DNA of 64,000 nt from Muscardinus avellanarius (taxonomy: Eukaryota > Chordata > Mammalia > Rodentia > Gliridae), in contig OY726571.1 in assembly GCA_963383645.1 (NCBI GenBank), forward strand, positions 83,886,619-83,950,618, read 5' to 3'. Each line of letters starts with the position of its first letter. The stretch's first letter is position 1. The notes beneath the pieces were generated by a model. The model made no database searches. It was not told the DNA's origin and worked only from the letters and a program-made list of their open reading frames with translations. The position numbers were made by a program, and so were the translations under genes. Positions 54,971-64,000 of this stretch are shown one piece after another.

Positions 54971-55005
54971 CACCCCCCCACCCCCCCCCACCCCCCACCC
55001 CCCGG
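54971..55005. repeat. poly(C)-rich tract
   Basis: Runs of about 8, 9, 6 and 6 C separated by single A. The minus strand is G-rich with four G runs. Confidence 0.95.
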
Positions 55006-55137
55006 CACCTTCTCGTGCCAGAACTAGAAAAGAGGCTGCTTAGCTTGTCTGGGGTAAAGATGCATACAGTCTTTAAGACGGGTTTGCCCAAACAGAACTC
55101 ATGCATAATATAGTGCCTCTAAAATAATCCCTTTGCA

Positions 55138-55372
55138 AGCCGGGCGTGGTGGCTCACGCTTGTCATCGCAGTACTTGGGAGGCTGAGACAGGAGGATCGT
55201 GGTTCGTGGCCAACCTCAGCTACTTAGCGAGGCCCTCTGCAACTTAGTGAGACTCTGTTTCAAAATAAAGGATAAGAATAGGACTGGGGTTGTAGCTCAG
55301 AGGTAGAATGTCCCTGGGTTCCATCCTCAGTACTGCAAAAAATAAAAAATAAAAAATAAACAAAATAAACTT
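55138..55372 (+). mobile_element. B1-ID dimer SINE, subfamily B
   Basis: 'gccgggcgtggtggctcacg', 'ggatcgtggttcgtggccaa' and 'cgaggccctctgcaacttag' to 'ccctgggttccatcctcagt', with an (AAAAATA)n tail. Confidence 0.93.
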
Positions 55373-55379
55373 TTTGCAG

Positions 55380-55888
55380 AATAAGATCCCCTTTCCACTC
55401 TCATTTGAGGGCGTTTGCATCTAATTGGCCTAGATGGGAAAGGGGGAGAAAGGCACCATTCAGGAATAGCCTGGAACTTGAAATTTGGCATTTCGAAACT
55501 CCTATGAAATATGTGCGTATGAGTTTGTCTCGCCCATAAAAAGAAATATGAGAGCAAAGTTTCCTTCTTTGGGAGGAGGGAGAAATAGGCCAATATATCA
55601 CAAGCTCCAAGCATAAGAGGGTTTGGCAGATACAGACGGCTCTGTCTGCTTTATTACTTTGGAGATCATGTAGGAGCAAGGTGGGTGGGAAAAGCGCGCC
55701 TCCCTCCTGTGCGCACTCAAAAAAGTGGTGGAGAAACGGTGTAGGTTGAACGTCAGTGCACCTGAAATGATGAACTATCCCAGCGGTGACACCCAGACAT
55801 TCTAACGTGGACCCCAGGCCAAAAAGCAGCGAGCTAAAAGGCTGAGTTTGCACATCACTCCATTGCACACAACCAAGATACCCATATA
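55380..55888. other. unique sequence
   Basis: No repeat or exon recognised. A minus-strand open frame (55401-55868) has no recognised domain or conservation evidence. Confidence 0.35.
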
Positions 55889-56254
55889 TGTAATGGTTTG
55901 GAAATAGAGTGCCCCGTCAGCTCCCAAGGAAGATGTTGGAAGCGGGGCTTGGTTGTAATCTCAGCAATGATAGATCTATTGCAAGGATTTATCTGAGTGA
56001 TGGCATGGGCTGGTAGGGTGTGGCTGGATAGGTGGATTGTTTATGGTTCCTCCTCTCCTCCCTCCGTCCCTTGCTCTAGCCTTCATTATATGAGAGCAAA
56101 GCCGTGTGCTCTTCCTCAGATCTACGGTGCCCAGCCTTGCATGGACAGAACCCCCAAGACCCCGAGGGAACCGTGAACAAGTAATTCTTTCTTCCTCTAA
56201 GTAACGTGGTCAGGTCTTTGGATCATAGCAGTGTCGATGCTAACTAAGACAACA
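55889..56254 (+). mobile_element. MaLR (MLT1-type) solo LTR
   Basis: 'tgtaatggtttggaaatag' start. 'ggatttatctgagtgatggc', 'ccccaagaccccgagggaac', 'cttcctctaagtaacgtggt' and 'taactaagacaaca' end in CA. Confidence 0.8.
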
Positions 56255-56502
56255 TATGCCTTCAGTTTTACATGCCTCAAAGGATTTCTGTGATGTATCT
56301 GGGTACCTGCTCTGCAGCCTGCCTGGAAGTCTCCATTATCTTCCTGGCTTAGCTAACTACCACACTTACCCAAGGTCTTAGTCAAATATGATTTCTTCCA
56401 AGATGTATTTCCTGTTCCTGGTTTACCTCCAGGTTCTCTCTACCACGGATTCAGTGGTCTCTGTCATATTTTACTATACTTGTGTAAAGCCACCTGCCCT
56501 GT

Positions 56503-56535
<33 letters not shown>
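56503..56535. repeat. (TAGA)n microsatellite
   Basis: About 8 TAGA units. Confidence 0.97.
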
Positions 56536-56746
56536 TTTTTTTTTTTTGCGGTAATAAGGATGGAACCCAGGGGCATTCTACTTTTGAGCTACACCCCTAG
56601 CCCTATTTTTTATTCTTTATTTTGAAACAGGGTCTCACTGAATTGCAAAGGGCCTCACTAAGTAGCTGAGGCTGACTGCGAACCATGATCCTCCGGTCTC
56701 AGCCTCCCGAATGCTGGGATGACAAGTGTAATCCCACGCCCAGCCC
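56536..56746 (-). mobile_element. B1-ID dimer SINE, subfamily B
   Basis: Poly(T), 'aaggatggaacccaggggca' to 'gtgtaatcccacgcccag', with a rearranged B1 head. 'ctgccctg' before the TAGA run and after the element looks like the TSD. Confidence 0.9.
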
Positions 56747-56759
56747 TGCCCTGCTGTAT

Positions 56760-56880
56760 TTACGGGAGACGAGGAAGTATATTTGTCCTGCTCACAGTTG
56801 ACTCCCTCCCCCAGGCCTGGCAGGGTGCTTGTCACAAGAAACATACTCAGCAAATATTTGTTGGATAGAGAATGGGACAC
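56760..56880 (+). mobile_element. L2-class 3' end
   Basis: 'gcttgtcacaagaaacatac' then 'tcagcaaatatttgttggat' is LINE-2/MIR tail text. Confidence 0.5.
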
Positions 56881-56929
56881 ATAGCCTTTCTAGTGTCAGA
56901 CATTATATTCAAAATTCAGGTTGCGCGCA

Positions 56930-57165
56930 CCTTTTCTGAAATGTGGGATGAAAAATATTTAAGATTTGGGAGGCATTTTTATTGTTGTTTGCTTCCTTGA
57001 TTGTTTTAGAATATTTGCATAGGTTTTCCAATTAAGAATCCCCCTAATCCAAAATTTCAAATTCCAAAATTTTGGAGCCTCCCGTTGGGACTCAAGAGGT
57101 GCCTAATTTCAGAGCATTTGGGTTTCAGATTTTTCAGTTAGGATTGCTTCATCTGTACCTCTCTC
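56930..57165 (+). mobile_element. DNA-transposon-derived MER fragment, family not assigned
   Basis: 'agaatatttgcataggtttt', 'ctaatccaaaatttcaaatt', then 'agagcatttgggtttcagat' and 'tttttcagttaggattgctt'. The repeated 'aatccaaaatt / gggtttcagat' theme is typical of a small inverted-repeat transposon. Confidence 0.5.
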
Positions 57166-57169
57166 CGAA

Positions 57170-57540
57170 CTACCAGATAAGACAAACAGGCTGCTATTTG
57201 CTTTGGCCAAGCCCATTTAATAGTTGTTAAGTGGGGATCTGGAAATTTGTCATTATTACCTGGAATCTGAAGGCTCCCGACGAGACCTTCCCTGTTAAGG
57301 CCTCACATTCCCCGACCCTGACCCCAGGTCTAGGCAACCATTAATCTGATCTTTGTCATAACGCACTCATCTTCAGTCCCTAAAGTTTTCTAATATGTAC
57401 TACACACGGGTTATGTACGATATTCTCTTCATACCATCCTACTTATATTTGTAACTGAGGCACAGACTTCGGAGAACTAGTTAATTCATAATAGAAGAAG
57501 GAACAAGATTAAGAAGTGAACGAAGTCATGATGTTTTTTA
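57170..57540. other. mostly unique sequence, possible MIR remnant at the end
   Basis: 'gtaactgaggcacagacttc' (about 57451-57470) is MIR-like. The rest is unassigned. Confidence 0.3.
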
Positions 57541-57544
57541 CTTG

Positions 57545-57665
57545 CTTAAAAATGACTGTGGCCACTTTGTTCTCTTTTTTCTTAGAAGCGACCAAGGCCA
57601 CCATGCTCTGATCGCTTGGTAAACAAATTAAATCATTTGCAGAGCAAAGATAAGAAAAAATAAAT
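57545..57665 (+). promoter_or_regulatory. candidate noncoding element: forkhead and GATA motifs, microexon-like signals
   Basis: 'ttctcttttttcttag' ends at 57585 and 'ttg|gtaaac' begins a donor-like site at 57619, bounding 33 bases. gtaaaca (57619-57625) is a forkhead core and agataag (57648-57654) a GATA core. Either reading is speculative. Confidence 0.2.
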
Positions 57666-57960
57666 TAATCCCAGCTATAGGAGGTGTGACCAAGGCTATG
57701 TCTTTATACCCATCACAGATTGTTGGTCATGGGGCGTGGGTATCTTCTGGGGAGGGATGAGATCTTAGACCTAAAGCATCCTTTCTCCTAAGGGCAGTAA
57801 CCCAAGAGGGCTCAGCTGAGGGCTGTCAGCGATCAGTACTGAGGCCACTGGGGCAGGATCACCTGCATAGCAGGTCAGTATACGCTCTGCGGATGTACAC
57901 ATTGAACACTGAATGTAAATATGACATCACTAGTTTATCCACTTAAGAAAGGCATGACCT
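57666..57960. other. unique sequence
   Basis: Nothing recognised. Confidence 0.3.
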
Positions 57961-57963
57961 TAC

Positions 57964-58102
57964 TTTTTTTTTTTTGAAACAGGGTCTCACTAGATTGCTG
58001 AGAATCTCTCTAAATTGCTGAGGCTGGTCTCGAACCTGCGACCCTTCTATCTCAGCCTCCCAAGTACGGGGATTACAGTCATGCACCGCCGCACCTGGCT
58101 GG
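57964..58102 (-). mobile_element. B1 half only of a B1-ID SINE
   Basis: Poly(T), 'gaaacagggtctcactagat' to 'tgcaccgccgcacctggct'. The ID half is absent. Confidence 0.87.
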
Positions 58103-58104
58103 GC

Positions 58105-58200
58105 CTTGCCATTCTTATTTATCATTGTGTCCCGAGCACCCAGAGCAAAGCCTGGCCCATGGCACATAGTGCTCAATAAATATTTGTTGACCCATTGGTC
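58105..58200 (+). mobile_element. L2-class 3' end
   Basis: 'tgtcccgagcacccagagca', 'ggcacatagtgctcaataaa' and 'tatttgttgaccc'. Confidence 0.6.
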
Positions 58201-58204
58201 CCGA

Positions 58205-58795
58205 GACAAGCAGGCCTCACTCCGCTGGCCAGCGCGTCGGTTATAGCCAGTTCCCATGTCATTCTGCGGTTCTCCGCTGGGTCTTCTAGACGAAATTCTC
58301 TCTACTGAACCGTCTCTTACAAGTGTTGGGAAATTTACGAATGTTAGTAGAAAGTCCATTTTAAGTGGCCTAGAGCCAACCGCTCACTTGCAGAGGTTTC
58401 TCAACTGGGACCAGGCTGCTCCTGAAAGAGGGCCGGGCTGGGACAGGAAGGGACCAGCAGGAGGCAGGAAGTCCAGCTCTCCCTCACACCCCCTGAGGAT
58501 GGAAAGGGCTCAGAGCAGCCTGCACAGCCCCCAGCTCAGTGCGCTGGGCGGGAAAAGCACAACGATGTGGCTGGGGCTCCTGTGTGGACAAGTGGTGGGG
58601 GAATTCTGGACAGCTCTTTTAAAAGCTATAAAATAAAACGCAATTCAGAGCAAATGGTGTTTGATCAACAGAGCCTTCCCTCAAGCGCCAAGACAGCTGA
58701 AGGACTCAGAGCTGCAGGTTACAGCCCAGCGCTGGCTTCTAGAAGGTTTGCAAGCCATGAGCTGTCTCACACTACTCCAGAAGAAGACCAAGTTG
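58205..58795. other. unique sequence
   Basis: Open frame 58256-58636 has no recognised domain. No repeat seen. Confidence 0.35.
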
Positions 58796-58799
58796 GCAA

Positions 58800-59572
58800 G
58801 ACAGGAGTGTGTGTGCACCTATGTGTACATGTGTGTTATATGTGTACACATGTTGTGTATGGAGAATACAGAAGTTCATGTGCATGCATGTGTGTTATGT
58901 ATTTGTATGTGTAGAAATGCAAGGGAAGTTCATGTATGTGGACCTGTTTATACTGCACTGTGTGTACACATGTATGTGTGTAGAAATAGACATTCATGTG
59001 TGCCTATGTGTGTGCATGCTGGTATATAGAGAAATGTGAGGGAAGTTTATGCATGCATTCCTATTTGCATTGCATATGTGTGTCTGTACATATACATGTA
59101 TATATGTATGTATGTGAGATTGCAGAAATTCATGTGTACATATGTGTGTGCATGCTTGGGTGTGTATAGGAATATGGGGAAGTTTGTGTATGTGTACTTA
59201 TTTGCATTGCATGTGTATGTTTGTGTGTATGCATGTGTATATGTGTATTGGAATGCAGAAGTTCATGTGTGTGTATATATATGCTTGTTCATGTATGTTG
59301 GGATGCAAGAGAAGCTCATACATGTGTCTGTGTGCCCTGCATGTGTGTGTCTGTGCGCACATGTATGTATATGTAAGAATGCAGCAGTACATGGGGATAT
59401 GTGTGTTGTATGTGCATGTGCATAGAAATACAGGGGAAGTCCATGCACACATACCTACTTGTACTGTATTGTGTATTTGTGTGTACATGTGTGTACGTGT
59501 GTGAGAATGCAAAAGTACGTGGTATGTGCCACATGTGTGTGAGAGTAGGAATGCAGGGGAAGTTTGTGTGTG
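58800..59572. repeat. TG-rich minisatellite with about 127-bp higher-order unit
   Basis: A 'gggaagttcatg'-like landmark recurs with 'gaag' at 58925, 59042, 59179, 59311, 59436 and 59559 (spacings 117, 137, 132, 125, 123). Each repeat also has an 'aatgcagaagttcatgtg'-like second landmark and TG/TATG filler. Confidence 0.88.
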
Positions 59573-59602
59573 TAATTACAAGTGTGCGCCACCATGCCCA
59601 GC
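59573..59602 (-). mobile_element. residual B1 head
   Basis: 'attacaagtgtgcgccacca' then 'tgcccagct' is the reverse-strand start of a B1-ID SINE whose remainder is missing. It abuts the minisatellite. Confidence 0.75.
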
Positions 59603-59729
59603 TGAAAATCAACTTTTAAAAATGAAAAAATACTGACTTATCTTCTAACTGAAAATTAAGTATCTAGTGAAAAATCTAGCATCCATACATATCCCTACAC
59701 ATATGCATACACGCAAACATACACACACT

Positions 59730-59937
59730 GGGCGTGGTGATGCACACTTGAAATGCCAGTACTTGGGAAGCTGAGACCAGAGGATCACAGATTCGCGGCC
59801 AGCCTCAGCCACTTAGTGAGGCCCTCGGCAACGTAAGGAGACCCTGTCTCAAAATAAAGAATAAAATATAGAGCTGGGCATGTAGTTTGGAGGTAGAATG
59901 CCCCTGGGTTCAATCCCCAGTACCATATACACAAAAA
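59730..59937 (+). mobile_element. B1-ID dimer SINE
   Basis: 'tgggcgtggtgatgcacact' to 'cctgggttcaatccccagta'. The B-box region 'agattcgcggcc' resembles subfamily B. Confidence 0.9.
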
Positions 59938-60202
59938 AATTTTGTAAATAAAGTTGCTTTTCTTAGTTCAAACGCATTTTCTCGACAGAATAATTGTCCT
60001 TCCCAATTTTATAAGCTACCAGGAGTTATCTTTTTAATTCAAAAAATGATTTTTTTTCAAATGAGTCACTTTTATATTTTCCAAAGAGAAGTTATCATTA
60101 GTATATTCAGCAGCTGATAGAGGACAAGTATTATACTTTGCTTAAACCTATGTGGTGGTTGGCAAACTTGATTTGACTTTAATTTTTAATTTTTTTACAG
60201 GT

Positions 60203-60402
60203 CTGGGGATGGATCCCAGGGGCAAGGGGCATTGACCTCTGAGCTACATCCCCTGCCCTATTTTTTATTCTTTATTTTGAAACAGGGTCTCACTGAGTTG
60301 CAGAGGGCCTCACTAAGTAGCTGAGGCTATCCTCGAACCGCGATCCTCCGGTCTCAGCCTCCCGAATGCTGGGATTACAAGCGTGCCCACCGCGCCCGGC
60401 CC
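60203..60402 (-). mobile_element. B1-ID dimer SINE, subfamily B
   Basis: 'gtctggggatggatcccagg' with a short 'ggggca' duplication in the ID half, to 'cccaccgcgcccggcc'. Confidence 0.92.
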
Positions 60403-60620
60403 CCAGTACTGTATTTGGACGTGGTTTGTTCCCCAAATGCTCTTGTTTTTGAAACCTGGTCCCAAGGTGGTGGTGCTGAGCTAGTAGAACCTTTCAGAGG
60501 TAAGGCTTAGCGGGAGTAATACAGGTCCTGGGCTCCACCCTCATGGATGGATGAATACTCTTCCTGGGACTGGATTCCTTTTGAGAAAGCAGGTAGTAAT
60601 GAAGTCAAACCACACGCTTG

Positions 60621-60674
<54 letters not shown>

Positions 60675-60685
60675 GCACGCGCGCG
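60621..60685. repeat. (GT)n microsatellite
   Basis: About 24 GT units, then GC/GT mixed 'gcgtgtgcacgcgcgcgtgc', at the tail side of a reverse SINE. Confidence 0.96.
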
Positions 60686-60686
60686 T

Positions 60687-60868
60687 GCTACTAGGGTTGA
60701 ACCCAGAGGTGTTCTATCTCTGAGCTATGCCCTCCGCCCTATTTTATTTTTTTATTTTGGAACAGGGTCTCACTAGGTGACCATGCACTGCCAGTCTCCA
60801 ACTTGCAATCTTCCTGTCCCAGTCTCCAAGTAACAGGATTACAGACGTGTACCACTGCGCCTGGCTCG
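60687..60868 (-). mobile_element. B1-ID dimer SINE, diverged
   Basis: 'gctactagggttgaacccag' to 'gtgtaccactgcgcctggct', inserted in the MaLR LTR. Confidence 0.88.
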
Positions 60869-61069
60869 CTGGCCCCTTCTTCAAGTGAAACAGTTCTCTT
60901 TCTATTTCTCTGTCATGTTGTGCACAGCCAGGGTGCCCTCACCCAGATACCAGTACCAGGGTGTTGGGACTTTCTAGCTACCTGATTTGTAAACCAAATA
61001 CACTTCTTTATTTTATAAGTGAACCTGAAACGGGCGTTTTGTTATAGCAACATGAAATGGAGTCATTCG

Positions 61070-61640
61070 CCTAGCTACCTTGTTCCTTCTAGGCAGATCC
61101 GTGGGAAGTTTCTGCTACAGCATTTTCTCCTTTGTTTTATAAAAGTGGGAGCTAAAAGTGCTGCTGAAACTGCCCGAGCATCGACTTCCCAGCACAACTC
61201 GGAGGATGCTTCGTAAGAGTTACCTCATCATTTTCATAGTTGCAAAGTATTGGCATGTAAAATATTCCCACCATTGGCTGCTATAATTAATAACTTTGTA
61301 GAAACGGTGTTTGCAAATCCACAAGTAGAGCCACATTAGAAAGTCCTCCAGATGGAATTTCTGGATAGAAGAGTTTATAGTTTTGATAGATAAGAACACA
61401 TTGGTCTCTCTGGGGATCGTATTTCATTCACGTTTCTTTCTTTATGTTTATATGCCTTCTTGTTTTTTACTTCTCCAACAAAATAAAAAGGTTGTTTCTT
61501 TTTTCACCTTTGTCAGTCTTACTTAAGTGGAAATTGATATTTCTGGAGAAAGTAGGTGTGTGCTGGTGGGGGTACCAGGAGGTCAGGGGGGTTTCAAATG
61601 GACGCGGGATGGTTTGGTGAGGGGTTACTTCCTGAGAGAA
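61070..61640. other. unique sequence
   Basis: No repeat or exon recognised. Confidence 0.35.
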
Positions 61641-61644
61641 GGGG

Positions 61645-61897
61645 TTGTAAAGTGAGTTTGCTCACTGACCACTCTCTTGCTTCCTGTCTCTCCCTGTGAC
61701 CCCCCCTCTGCACACAGCCGGTGCCCTTGCTGTCTCTCCAGCACGTTGTGACATGTCCTGGGAGCCATCTCTGGGATGCCAGCACCATGCTATCTGGATC
61801 CTCTGGCCACCAGAGTGACGAGCCAAATAAAGTCTTTACTTTATAAATGACCCAGCCTCAGGTATTTTGTTAGAGCAACGCAAGACGGACTAATACA
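61645..61897 (+). mobile_element. MaLR (MLT1-type) LTR, 3' portion
   Basis: 'ccaccagagtgacgagccaa', 'ataaagtctttactttataa', 'atgacccagcctcaggtatt' and 'gacggactaataca' are the characteristic 3' end. The 5' part is missing. Confidence 0.8.
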
Positions 61898-61899
61898 GC

Positions 61900-63070
61900 A
61901 GATGAGTAAAGGGTTAGAAAACCAAACATCACGTTGCATTAGCCAAAGCAAGTCACGTGGCCCTGACTAACCACCAGAAGAAAAGGAACTGAAATTCCCC
62001 AGCATGTTGGATACCACAGAAACCAAATATAACAAACTGTGGACATACTCCCTCTATTCAATGTGTATAAAGCTATAAATCAGTGTTTTAAATTCTCTCT
62101 CACATCTGATCGGTGACTGATTTCAGACCCACAGACATGTATTAATATCATTGGAAAACACCAATAGGTGCCTTACCCCAAGGATAGGACAAGAAGGTAA
62201 GAGACTGTCAGAACTCTTTATACCTGCTCACGGTTCCAGGTCAGTACCTCCAGAAAGAGCCTATCTGCACTTGTGTACTGTAGGGCTGATAAATAAGTCC
62301 TTAAAATGATCAGATCATTTCACGAGTCTCCATGCCAGGAACTAAAATATACTGTGACCAGAATGGGATCGGTCAAATACCACAGAGAGGCCAACTCTCA
62401 ATCTCCTTTAGCAAAGGTCAAGATTTGCAGGATTTAAATACCAAAAAAAAAAGCATCTTAAGCACTTATTTTTGCAATAGCCTTGTCCCTCAAATTTTAG
62501 AAACAAATTACCCCAGCTTTTCTTTAAGAACTACCAGGTATAAGATGTTACAATATATATATTCTAAAGAAAATGATCAATCAAGAAATCTGGATTATGT
62601 CCCTACTCTGCGTGGCAGCTCTCTTAGAAGGTGGGTAATTTGTGTTTCCACCCTGATCGTTTACTCAGGTTTCTAACCAGAACTTGATGGGTCATGGGAT
62701 GGATCAGAATAGATCAACATGAAAGCTGAGTAAAAAGTACAGTTTGGGACGGGTAATCTTGCAAGGTTGTCACGACGTGGATGTTACAGAACAGTTATCA
62801 CCCCTCGGTCAAAATCCCCTCCCACATTTTGCTTCCTCACAGGAATATTTCAAAAAATATTTCCCCTACCCAGGTACCAGGTGCAGGAAATGATCCAGGG
62901 CATCCTGTTTTGTAAGCCTTTCTTTAAAGAGAAAAAGAAAAGGGGGTGTGGAGTCGCCCTTACTGTCTGGATACCTTTACTCCCCTGTGCCTTTATCTGG
63001 TGTCTACGGGTTTTCCCTGCATCCGCACCCTGTGTTTCCCCTCTTTTGTCTCTACATCTAACATTTAGAG
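61900..63070. other. unique AT-rich sequence
   Basis: No repeat confidently recognised. An open frame at 62767-63192 overruns into a SINE and is not a gene. Confidence 0.4.
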
Positions 63071-63079
63071 AGATCTACA

Positions 63080-63264
63080 GGCCGGGCGTGGTGGCGCACG
63101 CTTGTAATCCCCACGCTTGGGAGGCGGAGACAGGAGGATCGGGCAGGTTCGAAGCCAGCCTTGCTGACTTAAAAGACCCTGTTTCCAAATAAAAATAAAA
63201 AATAGGTCTGGGAGTGTAGCCCGGAGGTAGAAGGGTTTCCAGGAACCCCAGTACCACCACGCGA

Positions 63265-63302
<38 letters not shown>
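63080..63302 (+). mobile_element. B1-ID dimer SINE, subfamily A, with (GA)n tail
   Basis: 'ggccgggcgtggtggcgcac' to 'gggtttccaggaaccccagt', then a GA repeat (63271-63302). TSD gatctaca at 63072-63079 and 63303-63310. Confidence 0.94.
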
Positions 63303-63303
<1 letters not shown>

Positions 63304-63431
63304 GATCTACAGTGTACCAGATCCTACGCCAGGACATGGACACGGGGATACAAAAGCAGAGTCAAAGCTGTACCCCACTTTGGAGAAAATGAGACATTGC
63401 AATAAGAAAAATGGATATAAAAACAAACACA

Positions 63432-63606
63432 AGCCGGGCGTGGTGGCTCACACTTGTAATCCCAGAACTTGGAGGGCTGAGACCAGGAGGATTGCAGATT
63501 TGAAGCCAGCCTCAGCAACTTAGTGAGATCCTGTTTCAAAATTAAAAATAAAAAAAGAATATAGCTCAGAGGTAGAATGCCCCTGGGTGCAATCTCTGTA
63601 CCTAAC
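63432..63606 (+). mobile_element. B1-ID dimer SINE, shortened linker
   Basis: 'agccgggcgtggtggctcac' to 'cccctgggtgcaatctctgt'. The start of the ID half is deleted. Confidence 0.9.
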
Positions 63607-63634
63607 CCCCCCCACACACACACACACACACAAA
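63607..63634. repeat. (C)n(AC)n microsatellite
   Basis: Short C run then about 10 AC units at a SINE 3' end. Confidence 0.93.
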
Positions 63635-63711
63635 GTTGGTGTGCAGAAACTTAACATTTCCAGATTAAATTAGAACGGGCTGAAGCCTCAGCCTGCACAC
63701 TGGCAGGAGAG

Positions 63712-63903
63712 ATACCGAGTGGGGCATAATGGCCCATGCCTATCACCCCAATTCTTGGAAAGCTGAGACACAAGGATTGCAGGTTTTAAGTCGGCACGCA
63801 GTAACTTGTAGTGAGACTCTTTCAAAATTAAAAAATGAATCAGGGCTGGAGGTGAATCTCAGCATAGAATGCCCCTGGTTTCAATCACCAGGGCCACAAA
63901 AGA
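63712..63903 (+). mobile_element. B1-ID dimer SINE, diverged
   Basis: 'gtggggcataatggcccatg' to 'cccctggtttcaatcaccag'. Confidence 0.85.
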
Positions 63904-63968
63904 CAGAGAGAGGGAAATGCTCAGAGGGCTTCCTCCGTCCCTAGCTTAGTCCTTCCAGACCCCTTCCA

Positions 63969-63971
<3 letters not shown>

Positions 63972-64000
<29 letters not shown>
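63972..64000. repeat. (CT)n microsatellite, runs off the window
   Basis: At least 14 CT units continuing to the last base. Confidence 0.97.

Larger units (their letters stand above)
60410..61066 (+). mobile_element. MaLR (MLT1-type) LTR split by a SINE and GT repeat
   Basis: Left part 60410-60615: 'tgttccccaaatgctcttgt', 'ccaccctcatggatggatga', 'ctgggactggattcctttt'. Right part 60870-61066: 'ccagggtgttgggactttct', 'ttctttattttataagtgaa', 'gttatagcaacatgaaatgg'. Confidence 0.78.

Noticed and set aside
56930..57165. Processed pseudogene
   Set aside because: The text matches a repeated inverted-repeat transposon theme and contains no protein-like frame.
58661..59512. Several Cys/Val/Met-rich frames
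   Set aside because: Encoded by the TG-rich minisatellite in every frame.
1..64000. CRISPR arrays, operons, prophage or bacterial-style systems
   Set aside because: The window is mammalian nuclear DNA. The only regularly spaced repeats are microsatellites, minisatellites and SINEs.

Overview
This window is nuclear DNA from a placental mammal. No protein-coding gene, functional tRNA, rRNA or CRISPR array could be supported in it. The most telling evidence is about 55 copies of a dimeric SINE. Its left half is B1/7SL-like (start close to gccgggcgtggtggcgcac, poly-purine middle, 'gagaccctgtttc'). Its right half is tRNA/ID-like (ggggntgtagctcagaggta, then cctgggttcaatccccagta, then an A-rich tail). 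B1-ID dimers of this kind are known from squirrel-related rodents (Sciuridae, Aplodontiidae and Gliridae). That assignment is inference from repeat content; no species is named. Ancient mammalian repeats shared with other placentals also occur: MIR, L2, L1M/HAL1, MaLR LTRs, MER5A, MER2 and other Tigger-like elements. The sequence looks intergenic or deep-intronic.

Layout. 0-3.5 kb: an old L1 3' end (sense), then clustered ID and B1-ID SINEs and a MIR. 3.5-10.8 kb: SINEs with clear target-site duplications (TSDs), including one inside a small inverted-repeat DNA transposon (about 6.0-6.6 kb) and a double insertion at 9.2-9.65 kb. 12.8-13.5 kb: three nested SINEs. 14.0-14.9 kb: a 200-base assembly gap, then a 500-bp CCT-rich tract. 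16.3-18.4 kb: an antisense L1 ORF2/3' end abutting a MaLR LTR riddled with SINEs. 19.1-22.5 kb: SINEs, a second MaLR LTR, CA/TA microsatellites and a Tigger-like element. 22.7-26.6 kb: L1/HAL1-type sequence interrupted by a candidate solo LTR carrying six CCAAT boxes, then an unclassified ancient repeat. 27-34 kb: mostly unique sequence with microsatellites, MIR, L2 and one MaLR LTR. 34.4-36.2 kb: MIR, MER5A, MER2 and SINEs. 38.1-38.7 kb, 53.2-53.6 kb and 58.8-59.6 kb: TG-rich minisatellite-like tracts. 39-40 kb: three SINEs. 40-43 kb and 44.8-46.4 kb: long repeat-poor stretches that hold the best candidates for functional noncoding sequence. 47.9-51.8 kb: L1M 3' ends in both orientations with SINEs inserted. 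55.9-63.9 kb: MaLR LTRs, another DNA-transposon remnant and more SINEs.

No gene system can be reconstructed. The most informative observations concern SINE evolution: a subfamily with a remodelled right monomer, repeated use of one target site, an internally amplified SINE, and tails that seed microsatellites. There are also a few possible regulatory blocks (41.2-41.9, 38.75-39.06 and 57.5-57.7 kb). Repeat names are recalled from general knowledge of the consensus families; no database search was run.
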